Assembly: GCF_022965805.1 (NCBI RefSeq)
Contig: NC_133105.1
Coordinates: 32,120,447-32,184,446 of the forward strand
Length of the DNA: 64,000 nt
Reading direction: 5' to 3'
Source of the DNA: Primulina eburnea
Taxonomy: Eukaryota > Streptophyta > Magnoliopsida > Lamiales > Gesneriaceae
A program made the position numbers and the translations under genes. Below, piece by piece: positions 11,451 to 22,600 of this stretch (the stretch's first letter is position 1; every line of letters starts with the position of its first letter). The notes beneath the pieces were generated by a model, which saw nothing but the letters and a program-made list of their open reading frames with translations, ran no database searches and was not told where the DNA came from.

Positions 11451-11718
11451 GGTGGTATCAGAGCGATAGATACTTTAGATTGAGATAGAAGAGGCTAGTC
11501 AGCGGGGTAGATTGAGTTCTCTTCCTTGCTTTTGAATGCTAGCATGTCTTACTACTTTATATACTACATGTTACTTGATGTATCTGATTTGATTTTGTAA
11601 TATGTATTATTTGAAATGAATTTGAACTGATTCTCGATCATCAGTAAGATGATCGGAGGAGGGACTGAATTGAAACAGGTTTGTTGGATTGGGTTACTAA
11701 TCCTTTTGATATTCAGAT
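11451..11718 (+). other. B leader with tRNA-iMet primer site
   Basis: TGGTATCAGAGC at 11453-11464 follows the LTR end by two bases and matches initiator-Met tRNA priming. The remaining leader up to the gag ATG at 11719 is AT-rich and without an ORF. Confidence 0.88.
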
Positions 11719-12826
11719 ATGCCTCCGAGACGAATACCTGAACAGGGTAGTACATCGAATCCTCCAATGGATGTAACACCGACTCCAATGGAAACCTTGT
11801 TGAAGAGGTTCCAGTCATTCAAACCACCGACTCTTACAGGTACTGAGACATCAGTTGAGTGTGAAAGTTGGTTAGGTAACATTGAGATGTTGTTTGATTC
11901 ACTGGAGTACAGTGATGAGCGCCGGATTAAATTGATTGGGCACCAGTTGCTTGATGTTGCAAAAAGCTGGTGGATTACGAGGAAGAGGGCCTTGGAGCAA
12001 CGAGGTACGATTATTACTTGGGATGTATTTAAAACTGAGTTTTATCAGAGATTTTTCCCAGTATCGTACAGGAAAGACAAGGGGGCGGAGTTTGCCAATT
12101 TGAGACAGGGTCAGCTGAACATTGAAGAATATGTGACCAAGTTCTCTACCTTGTTGAAGTTTGCTCCACATGTGTCTGAAAATGACGAAGCCGTTGCTGA
12201 TCAGTTCATCAATGGCTTGAATCCCGATATTTTTACATTGGTAAACACAGGACGACCGATAACTTTGCTGATGCTATGAATAGAGCAAAGGGCGCTGAAG
12301 CGGGCCTAATAAGGCAGAAAGGAGCTGAATTTGTTCCTTCAGTGTTGAGACCACCGCAACCACCTCCCCGATTCGAGAGTGACAATAGTAGTGGTGGAAG
12401 GAAAGATTTTCTGAAGGCTAGAGGAAAGCAGTTTAAGAAGTCTGGCGGCAGTTCTTCTAGCTCCAGTGGTTCTCAGCAGAGTTATACCGGCGTTTACTGC
12501 GGAAATTGTGGAGGGAGACATTCCACTGAGCAATGCCAAGGAATACTTGGTAGTTGCCCCTTCTGCAAACAACAAGGACATTTTGCCAGAGTATGTCCGC
12601 AGAGGGATTCCCAAAGATCCCAGGGAGCCGAATCATCTGGATCAGCGGCACAGGGAAGTAGACGATCAGCTGCTGTTCATTCAGTTCAGCCAGCACCATC
12701 TCAGTCACAGCAGAGGCCAGGAGGATGCCAGACAGTTGGCAGCCTCCTAGACAGCAGGCCAGAGTATTTGCTTTGACCGAGGAGCAGGCTCAGGAAGCAC
12801 CAGATGATGATGTTGCAGGTAACTGA
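11719..12826 (+). pseudogene. Element B gag (frame-shifted), cut by element C
   Basis: The ATG at 11719 begins MPPRR and [11 protein letters not shown], homologous to E1 and E2 gag. The first frame ends at 12279. The next frame (12276-12776) continues with [13 protein letters not shown] and a Ser-rich linker. Two zinc knuckles follow: CGNCGGRHSTEQC, then [14 protein letters not shown], a CX2CX4HX4C knuckle. A small deletion near 12260 causes the frameshift, and another change near 12740 shifts the tail. The reading reaches the linker before the protease and stops at the C insertion (target site ACTGA, 12822-12826). Gag would form the particle and bind RNA. Confidence 0.92.
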
Positions 12827-14704
12827 TGTCACGCCCCGAGTCCGAAGCATCGGTGACATCCGGCATTGTTTAACAATTACTTGAAAACAATTAAGCCTCG
12901 TATCTAAATGACAAAAACCAGTCTTTTTCATAAATAAAATATTGTCTTACAACGACAATGCAAAATGAAGATTACATCTGAGTTTTCGAAATGAAAGAAA
13001 AGGAAAGATAGACATTTTTTGAATTCTTGATCTCAGCAGTCAATCACCATCCCCAGAATGCCTCTTGCTTCTCCTCATTTACTTGTTCCTCAGTTTTATC
13101 TGAAATTTGTAAGGGGTGAGTGTTTTGGGAAAAACTCAGCAAGTGGGGGTCGATCGATTCCAAAGATACATATAGAACTTAATCCTTAAAACATTTCTTT
13201 TATCAAGCTTTCAAAACGTATAACAGTTAACTTATCATGTCGAAACGAACGATTATAACAGATCAGATTTTACAGAATGGTTCAGAAACAGATCAGATCA
13301 GATCATATACAGAACATAACAGATCGGAACAAACAGAACACTGTTACTCATCTCATCTCCATGGTCAAATTGTCCCCAATATGTTAGTCCTCTAAGAGGT
13401 GAGGCCAGAACATGGTTTTATACCCACCAATGGGGGCCAGACAGAACATGGTTTTATACCCACCAATGGGGGCCAGACAGAACATGGTTTTATACCCACC
13501 AATGGGGGTCAGACAGAACTACAATTCTCGTCCCATTTCAAATTCGAATCGTAACAGTGCAACAAAGATTTCAGACTTATCAAACAGAACTTTTCGGATT
13601 TTTCAGATTTCAGAGTTTTCATATTGACACAGCGGAATCAAAGAATTTCGAATATCCGAAGAAACATACAATCGATCGAAATTTTAAACAGACAGAAGTC
13701 ATATTTTTGAAAATGAAGACACACAGATATGCATGCCATGATATACATATTCAAGTTTAAAAATACAAACGAATATATAACAAAAGCCCACTTACACTTA
13801 GTTCGGAATTGCGGGTTGAACTCGCTTGCTAACCGGACGAGGTCTTGGCCGAAGCTTGGGCAGCGTTTTGCCGACTTTTTGAGTAGAATACGGAGTTATT
13901 TCAAAAGAACTTTGACATGTTTTGTTGAGGCTTGAAATGACCGCACAAAGCCTTCTTTTCCTTCCTTGCCTTGGCCGAACTTTGAAGGGAATTGAGGTGA
14001 AAAGAGCCGATTTTTCTTGCTGAATTTTTGGGTGTGGTTTCTTCAACATCTTGAGTGGTATTTATAGGTGCCAAAATGTCTTCTCAATACCCCATGGTCG
14101 AAATATTGGGCTCCAAGAAATGATATAAATGTATTCACGGCATATCAAGCACCAAAGGTCATTTCCTGCACCATAAATGTGTCTGAGCCTCTTAGCTCCT
14201 CCTTAGCTCCTTCATTGGTTTTCTCAATAGTCATTTCTTGAATAATAAGTTTGTCCAAATCTTTAGCTCATTTAGTTCCTTCCTTGGTTAACTCAATGGT
14301 CATCTCTTGCACAATAAGTTTGTCCAAACTTTTATCTTATGGACAATTCTTGCTCAATAAATTTGTCCATTCCCTTAGTTCCTCCTTTATCTTCCTTTTT
14401 GGTCCTTTTAGGACAAGCATGGTTGAGCTTCATTGAGCTAGGATATTGAATTCATGAGCTAGGGATTTCCTCCCCGACAATCTTGGAGCTTCCTTGAGCT
14501 GAGGGTTTTAGCTTATGAGCTGAGGGTTTCCTGTCCAAGAATCTTGGAGCTTCCTTGAGCTGAGGGTTTTAGCTTATGAGCTGAGGGTTTCTTTTCCAAG
14601 TGACGTACCCTCAATTCTCAAGGTTTTGCATCGCCTTGGCTTCTGTTTGAGCTACTTTCCGAGCTTTTTGAGGTGCTTTGCTTCGAAAAATCCGGGTTCT
14701 CACA
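12827..14704 (-). repeat. Element C 3' LTR (1878 bp)
   Basis: The termini are TGTCACGCCCC (plus, 12827) and TTCTCACA (plus, 14704). The outer parts (12827-13190 and 13690-14704) match the 5' LTR with only scattered differences. The middle (about 13190-13690) is very different in sequence and holds a 36-bp triple repeat. A 58-bp unit rich in TTGAGCTGAGGG is tandemly repeated at about 14480-14600 in both LTRs. Confidence 0.93.
13407..13514. repeat. Three tandem 36-bp repeats in C 3' LTR
   Basis: Three almost exact 36-bp units (13407, 13443, 13479) each contain ATGGTTTTATACCCACCAAT. The unit length is a multiple of three, so the region stays open and reads as a 12-residue repeat. That open frame is a by-product rather than a gene. 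The repeat is absent from the 5' LTR of the same element. Confidence 0.93.
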
Positions 14705-16900
14705 TCCTACCCTCCTTATTGGAAGTTTCGTCCTCGAAACTTGAGATAGCTAAATCTTTAAAGAGGTGAGGATACCGAGTGCGCATACGTTTTTCAAATT
14801 TCCAAGTTGCTTCTCGTTCCATATGATTTGACCATTGTATCTTGACATATGAAATTGTTCGGCATCTCAGCACTTGGTATTTGGTATCCATTATTCGAAT
14901 AGGGACTTCTTCATATTTCATTTCCTCGTTCACATTTCCTTTGATTAGTAGCGGTTCAACTTTAAGAATGCTACTTGGATATGAGACATACTTCCTTAGC
15001 TGTGAGATGTGGAAGACGTTGTCAATCCTTGACCTGTCTGGAGGTAAAGCCCGTGCGGATAAGCTAGGTTTCCCATTTTCCTCAGTATTTAGAAGGCTCC
15101 GACATATCTTGGAGTTATCTTTCTAGATTTGCTGAATCGAACCACTCCTTTTATAGGGGAAACTTTAACATAAGCTTTCACACCACTTTCAAACTCCAAC
15201 GGTTTTCACTTTAAATTAGCCCAGCTCTTTTATTGATAATGAGCTGCCTTGCGTTTTTCCTTGATAATAGCTACTCTATCTACAATTCAAGTATCATGAT
15301 ACCTTTCTCTCTGATTTCGATACTTCCATGATAATTATTGTTATCGGAAAATTCAATCAAAGGAAGGTGTTTATTTAATTCCTCCGAGGTCCATGGCACA
15401 TGCCCTAAAAATATCTTCAATAGTTCGATCTACCATCTTTGCCTCATTTTTAATTCCTTTTGTGAAAACATTACTTAAGGCTTTGATGATCGATAAATTT
15501 CACACATTTGAAACCAAAGAAATTGATTCTCTGGATCTTGGCTCAAATATAATTGTGGCTAATTCAATATCATGTGTTGGATAATTTTGCTCACATGATT
15601 TTAATTTCATTGATGCATAAGCAATTACTTGCCCTCTTGAATGAGAACACATCACAATCCTCTTTTGATGCATCATTGTAAATGGTGAAATTCCTGGTTT
15701 ATTCGGGAAGTACTAATAATGGCGTAGAAGAAAGTTTCTTTTTCAGGATCTAAAAACTCTTCTCACATTCTTTACTCTAATTGAATTTAGAGTTCCTTTG
15801 AGTGAGCTTGTGAACGGAAGAAAATCCTTCAACACATTTTCTTAATAGCCAACTAATCCCAAAAACTTCAAATTTCTATTTCAGTATTCGATCAAGGTCA
15901 ATCTCTTATTGTTCCCATCTTCTTGTGACCCACTGATATGCCTATTTAACAGATTATATGACCATGGAATATGCTTTTTAGTCAAAATTCATATTTCTTA
16001 TAGTTATTCCTCCCTGAGCATTTTTCGAGCAGGACGAAGATATTCCTTGCGGTTTTCCTCACTTGTTAAATATTCAAGAATGTCATCAATAAATGCTACC
16101 ACAAATTTGTCGAGGAATTTCTGGAACACTCTGTTCATGAGTTCTATGAATGTTGTTGGAGCATTGGTCAAAAGGAATTATTATGAACTCATAGTGTCCA
16201 TAGCCTTTTCTTTTTAAGGCTGTTTTAGGAATATTCTCTGCCTTGCCCTTTAATTGTGGTAGTCTGACCTTAGATAGAGCTTCGAAAAGATCTTAGCTCC
16301 TTTTAACTGATAGAGAAGGCCATCTATTCTTGAAAGATAACATTTGCTCTTGATCCTATTGAGTTCTTTGTAGATCGACACACTATCTTGTGCTTTCACC
16401 ATTCTTATGTGTCAATAAGACTGAAGCTCCCCGACGTACCTAGTCTTTTTTTTTTTACTAACAAATCTTGAAGTTGATCTTTTAGCTTCTTGAGTTCAAC
16501 TGAAGCCATTTGCTAAGGTTCCTTAGATTTTAGTGTAGCACGAGCTATCAAGTTACTTTCGAATTCTACTTCCCAGCCTGAGATAATTCAAAGTAACCTT
16601 TCAGAAGCTCGCTACCACAGGAATATTTTATATCTTGAGCTTAATTCCTTCTTTTGTTTCTCTCATTATTGCTAGTTAGAATCCTTTGCCATACTCCTTG
16701 CCTTTCTAGATCTGAGAAGCAGAAAGGAAGGATTTATGTTCATTATCCTTGCCATAAAATATGATTTGTTCTTGGATAGGAGTTTGGCATTCTTACCCCG
16801 ACCATCTATCATTGCATGATTTCTTGTCCAACCAACCAATTCCCATAATGACTTTGAAATTTACCATAGTACACTAAATAAAATCGACACTGAATATATG
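14705..16900 (-). pseudogene. Element C pol remnants (protease to chromodomain)
   Basis: On the minus strand, reading from 16900 down, there are fragments in the order protease-like GIGWLDKK (about 16850), RT N-terminal SVELKKLKDQL (about 16480), RT core with FIDDILEY (about 16080), RNase H-like remnants (about 15600-15720), and the integrase C-terminus with HNVFHVSMLRKY-type traces. Last comes a chromodomain-like end, VKIQWSNHMEREATWKFE (14700-14933). The catalytic integrase core is missing between RNase H and the C-terminus. Frameshifts and stops are everywhere. A polypurine tract AAGGAGGGTAGGA adjoins the 3' LTR. Confidence 0.78.
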
Positions 16901-18366
16901 TGTATCCATACTTATTTTATTCTATCTTATAATTATCACAATTAATATCTCAAAAATGAAAACCAATATAGAGTCTTAGAACATAACTCCTTTTCAGCCT
17001 ATTGACTTAAGTCCCAATAACTTAGTTAAAATTTCTTTCAACCTTGTACGGAAGAAACTGATTCCTCAAACAATTCTTCTTTTACTAAATCTTTCTTTAA
17101 TCAAGACTATGAGCCTAGCATGCTTTAACACAAACAAGTTTCGTTGGATATCTTTCTCCTCAAATCTTCCTCCTATATTTTTTTTTTGTACTATAAGAAG
17201 AGTCAAAACTTATTATTCATGTTACACTTTCCTCGATGTCCACCAATATCTCATAACTCTCTTTATTTACCTCAGGTAATGACCTTAATTTCTTATCTTA
17301 TTGTTTCTTATCATCATTAAATATTCCAAAATCCTACATATTTAAATTTATTGCTTAACATCCAAATTATGTCCATACCCGTTAATTATTGACACAAAAA
17401 TCAACTTCTACGTCTGAATATCAAAACTTATATACTTCTTATCTCATATTTTCATAAATAATTTATTATCCCCGAATCAAACATTTCATCTTAAGTCGGA
17501 AGCTTATCTTCAACAAGTAAATTCCCAAAAATATAGTCAAACTTATATCCGATAGGTACATTCCAAAAATATAATTCAATTTATTTTTGTAAATTCCCAA
17601 AGAAATATTACACTTCTTTCTTTTCATATCATATAACCATAATACCAGTCTAGCCTACCTTATCATATCTCAACATCACTGTTCTTTTTTTTTTTTCCCA
17701 CTACATCCATAAGTGCTTCTTCTTTTTCTACCACGTTTTCCAGGACAAGGTGCGCAGTCTATCCATTGCACCATGAAGATTGGCGATGTAACCTTCTTGC
17801 TTGCTAGAAAGGTCTTCATGTTGATGACGAGAGCGGTTAGCAAGATTCTTCTCAGTTTCAATCCTTACTATCAACTTTGATTAGGGGAAACTAGTCGTAC
17901 CACGTGAGATGGGTTACATAGTGTTAGGGCGAGCTGGCTCTTTGCTCAATCAAGGTGATGGTTGAGATGTTGTATATCAGTTTGAATCAGATTCTTAATC
18001 TTCGTGAGTTCTTGTTTATCTTGTTTTCCTCTAGTAAGTTGACGCATGCCAAGTGCGGCTTGAGCACAAGTACAAGACCATAAATTGAGGTAAAATTTCA
18101 GAATGGTATCAAGGTAAAGGATAGAAAGGTACCAAATTTGGACTGAAACAAAGTTTTCGTGGAACTTTCTATACTAGAAATTTCAGAATGATTGAAGGAG
18201 CTAGACTTTGAATTTCGAAGGAAATGACGTCGACATAAGACGTGAATGAATCCGATGGGTGAGTTTACTTTAGATAGGAATGCACTAGGCTTTTGCCAAA
18301 ATGTCAAATTTTGTCTGTCAAAATCCCAGCGGGATTATGAACCTGGCGGCTCTGATACCACTTAAA
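16901..18366 (-). other. Element C 5' internal region, no recognisable gene
   Basis: This AT-rich stretch should hold gag and the leader. No reading frame with gag motifs or zinc knuckles was recognised on either strand. Poly-T runs occur at about 17180 and 17683. The primer site TGGTATCAGAGCCGCC (minus, plus 18345-18360) adjoins the 5' LTR. Gag is probably decayed or deleted. Confidence 0.7.
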
Positions 18367-20042
18367 TGTCACGCCCCGAGTCCGAAGCATCGATGACATC
18401 CGGCATTGTTTAACAATTACTTGAAAACAATTAAGCCTCGTATCTAAATGCCAAAAACCAGTCTTTTTCATAAATAAAATATTGTCTTACAACGACAATG
18501 CAAAATGAAGATTACATCTGAGTTTTCGAAATGAAACAAAAGGAAAGATAGACATTTTCTGAATTCTTGATCTCAGCAGTCGATCACCATCCCCAGAATG
18601 CCTCTTGCTTCTCCTCATTTACTTGTTCCTCAGTTTTATCTGAAATTTGTAAGGGGTGAGTGTTTTGGGAAAACACTCAACAAGTGGGGGTCGATCGATT
18701 CCAAAGATACATATAGAACTTAATTCTTTAAAACATTTCTTTAACATACTTTCAAAACTAATATTCTTAACTTGGCACAACGGAAACGAATCGAATAAGA
18801 GATAGAACTTATCAAATGATTCAGAACAAAACAGAAGCAATACAGATATTCGGAACAGAACATATCAGAACAGACAGAACACTGTTACTCATCTCATTTC
18901 CATGGTCAAATTGTCCCCAATATGTTAGTCCTCTAAGGGGTGAGGCCAGAAGTCATATTTCTATGGTCAAATTGTCCCCAATATGTTAGTCCTCCGAAGA
19001 AACATATAATCGATCGAAATTTTAAACAGACAGAAGTCATATTTTTGAAAATGAAGACACACAGATATGCATGTCATGATATACATATTCAAGTTTAAAA
19101 ATACAAACGAATATATAACAAAAGCCCACTTACACTTAGTTCGGAATTGCGGCTTGAACTCGCTTGCTAACCGGACGAGGTCTTGGCCGAAGCTTGGGCA
19201 GCGTTTTGCCGACTTTTTGAGTAGAGTACGGAGTTATTTCAAAAGAACTTTGACATGTTTTGTTGAGGCTTGAAATGACCGCACAAAACCTTCTTTTCCT
19301 TCCTTGCTTTGGCCGAACTTTGAAGGGAATTGAGGTGAAAAGAGCCGATTTTTCTTGCTGAATTTTTGGGTGTGGTTTCTTCAACACCTTGAGTGGTATT
19401 TATAGGTGCCAAAATGTCTTCTCAAGACCCCATGGTCGAAATATTGGGCTCCAAGAAATGATATAAATGTAGTCAAGGCATATCAAGCACCAAAGGTCAT
19501 TTCCTGCACCATAAATGTGTCTTAGCCTCTTAGCTCCTCCTTAGCTCCTTCATTGGTTTTCTCGATAGTCATTTCTTGAATAATAAGTTTGTCCAAATCT
19601 TTAGCTCATTTAGTTCCTTCCTTGGTTAACTCAATGGTCATCTCTTGCACAATAAGTTTGTCCAAACTTTTAGCTTATGGACAATTCTTGCTCAATAAAT
19701 TTTTCCATTCCCTTAGTTCCTCCTTTATCTTCCTTTTTGGTCCTTTTAGGACAAGCATGGTTGAGCTTCATTGAGCTAGGATATTGAATTCATGAGCTAG
19801 GGATTTCCTCCCCGACAATCTTGGAGCTTCCTTGAGCTGAGGGTTTTAGCTTATGAGCTGAGGGTTTCCTTTCCAAGAATCTTGGAGATTCCTTGAGCTG
19901 AGGGTTTTAGCTTATGAGCTGAGGGTTTCTTTTCCAAGTGACGTACCCTCAATTCTCAAGGTTTTGCATCGCCTTGGCTTCTTTTTGAGCTACTTTCCGA
20001 GCTTTTTGAGGTGCTTTGCTTCGAAAAATCCGGGTTCTCACA
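18367..20042 (-). repeat. Element C 5' LTR (1676 bp)
   Basis: It has the same termini as the 3' LTR. Its middle section (about 18715-18890) matches the C-family LTR at 5943-6485, not the 3' LTR of its own element. A short direct duplication of ATGGTCAAATTGTCCCCAAT (about 18900-18990) is specific to this copy. Confidence 0.93.
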
Positions 20043-22146
20043 ACTGATTTGTTTGATTATCCTGCATATGTATTGAGGGATACCGGTGCTTCACATATTT
20101 TTATCTCTGAAAGATTTGCATTGATGCATGCATTATCTGTTGAGTCCCTATTTACTGTAGTATTTGTTTCTTTTCTTTTGGGAAAAGATCTTGTATCAGT
20201 GATTTCTGTTAGATCTTGTATACTACAGTAGGATAAGAATGAGATCGAGTTAGATTGTGTGGTAGATGGTATTGTACTGGTGTTCTATGATTTTGGAACT
20301 GCACTACTGATATTGATATGCTGATCAAGTACAGAGCTACCATAGATTAGTTCCAGAAGATGGTGATAATCAGACCTGAGATGACCAAGAGATGAATATT
20401 GGACGATAAGAATTCTAGACTGAGAATTTCTTTGATATTCGTACTAGCTATGACTCGATTATTACAGAAAGGAGCAAAGTGACTCCTTATGTATTCAGTT
20501 GATTTACTGAAGTCGAGTCTATCATTGGCTGATTTACCAATGATAAGAAAGTTATTAATGGTTTCCCCAGATAAGATTCTAGATCTGAATTCAGAGAGAT
20601 TGATTTTAGCTTTGAGTTGAGATCAGAAACTGTTGATATGGTGAATCCTGATTGAGACAGATTGCATTCAGGAGATGTTATATCTGAAGATGATATATTC
20701 GTTGATTTTCACAGAATTAAACCGTGACTAGTCAGCTGAGGTTGGCATCAGTGTCAGACAGTTGCGGTTTATGAGTTTAGCATGTTTTGAATCTGATTGA
20801 ATATTGATGTTATTCTGAATACGTGTTTGGGACAGATTGTAGACAATGGAGATTATATTGTACTGTCCGAACCAGAGCTGATATTGAAAAGTTAGAAGCT
20901 CAAAAAGTTGATCAGAAGGTTTAGAACTCAATATCAATAATCAGAATAGAGTGTCGATAAGAATATCAGGTAAGTAATACTGTATTGTATATTAATAACT
21001 GACTTGTTGGTGCCCGATATTTTAAATTTGAAATGACAGAATTGTCAGAAGGGTGCAATACTTGATTCAGTAGGCATCCTGATAGCAGAAAATGTTTTGA
21101 TAGAAACAGATGAGATTAGATATGGCAGAATTTGGACTGAAATGTCTGAATTACAGACAGATAAAGACAGAAAGAAGACAAACCGAGAGATTGGTTATGT
21201 AACTTGTCGGTTCCTGAATGGAAATGAGATTACATTTTCAAGGATATCGTGATGAAGTTACTACATTCCTCTTGGAATTGAGTATGGAGTGAGTTAGGAA
21301 TGACAGACTGATCCAGTCTGCGAGTGCTAAACCGTACATGAAGATGTACAAATATGATATACTATTAGTATTCCGTTAGGAAAATGATTAGATTACACAG
21401 AGTACTGAGAGTTAGGTATATTAGACCGTGATTTTGGTTGATTGTACACGTTGGACAGAATGTACCATAAGAGTTAGATACTAGATTACATCTGAATACT
21501 GAATAGTATTCACTATCTGATGGACAGTCAGAGTGGATTATCCAGATTTCGGAGAATATGCTGAAAGTTGTAATGCTTGATTTTAACACTAAATGGCAGG
21601 ATTTATTGTCATTTTGTGAATTTTCGTACAACAACAACTATCAAACGAGTATTGAGATAACTCCTTTTGAAGCGTTGTACGGAAAGATATATGGATCCTC
21701 ACTTTATTGAAATGATATCTCTGAGGTTCTTGTGTTTGGATCTGAAATGATAAGATATATGACTGAAAAGATGAAGCTAATTCAGAAGAAAATGAAAACA
21801 GCTCATCATAAATAGATTGAATATGCCAATGTCGGACGATGACTGTTGGTATTTCAGACCAAAGATCGAATATATATTTGATTGAGATAAATAGAGTCGA
21901 TAACAGCTGATGATGTTGAGTTGTTACGAACTGGTGATGGGTATATACAGATGTTGTATAACCAGTACTACGAGATTGATTTTATCAGAGCTATTTCCCG
22001 AAATAGAACTTGATATGAGATTGAAATTTCAGAACAGATTCATTGAGATGAGTTTCTGATTTAAACTCGGGATACATTTCTTCTGATATATCGGAATTTA
22101 TTACTTACGAGTTCGAGGACGAACTCAGATCTTAGAGGGGGAGAAA
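20043..22146 (+). pseudogene. Element B protease and decayed pol remnants
   Basis: After the ACTGA target copy the plus strand encodes DYPAYVLRDTGASHIFISERFAL, the gypsy aspartic protease with DTGAS, open to 20231. From there on similarity is patchy: DIDMLIKY-type traces near 20320, linker traces to 20600, and no RT or RNase H. Integrase traces follow, with LSVPEWK near 21210 and FCEFSYNNNYQTSIEITPFEALYG at 21600-21680. A polypurine tract (AGAGGGGGAGAAA) ends at 22146. The RT/RNase H loss and many stops mean B cannot make its own enzymes. Confidence 0.82.
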
Positions 22147-22540
22147 TGTAAGGCCCGAGATGTTATTACAGTAATCTGAGATTAATCTGAAATGATTTAT
22201 TCATCAATGGAGATGATTATAGACAGAACGGATTAGCCGGAGAAAAGTAATGCTCAAGATTTTAAGTTGATAAAATGAGATTTTGAAATAGTGCATGCGA
22301 AGCAAGACCGCACCCGCGTTCAAGGAAGGACCGCACCCGCGGTCGATATTAATGAAATTGTGAAGAGGAGGCCGAAGCCTCACCGCACCCGCGGTGTTAG
22401 CAAGGACCGCACCCGCGGTCTAAGCTTTCGGGAAAATTGATGCATATCAGTATACTGAGCGCACCCGCGGTGCAAGATGGAGCGCACCCGCGGTGTGACG
22501 TGTAGCATGGAAAATGAGACACGTTTCTTGCATGCAATCT

Positions 22541-22600
<60 letters not shown>

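Larger units (their letters stand above)
12827..20042 (-). mobile_element. Element C: decayed Ty3/gypsy chromovirus nested in B
   Basis: On the minus strand the LTRs run TGTGAGAACCC...GGGGCGTGACA. The 3' LTR is 12827-14704 and the 5' LTR 18367-20042. A perfect target duplication ACTGA lies at 12822-12826 and 20043-20047 within the gag-protease linker of B. The primer site is at 18345-18360 and the polypurine tract at about 14705-14720. The internal region is only 3.7 kb, and its pol is riddled with stops and deletions. Confidence 0.94.

Noticed and set aside
13412..13627. ORF with 12-residue repeats (MVLYPPMGARQN)
   Set aside because: The open frame follows from a 36-bp DNA repeat inside an LTR. 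No start context, family or conservation supports a protein.
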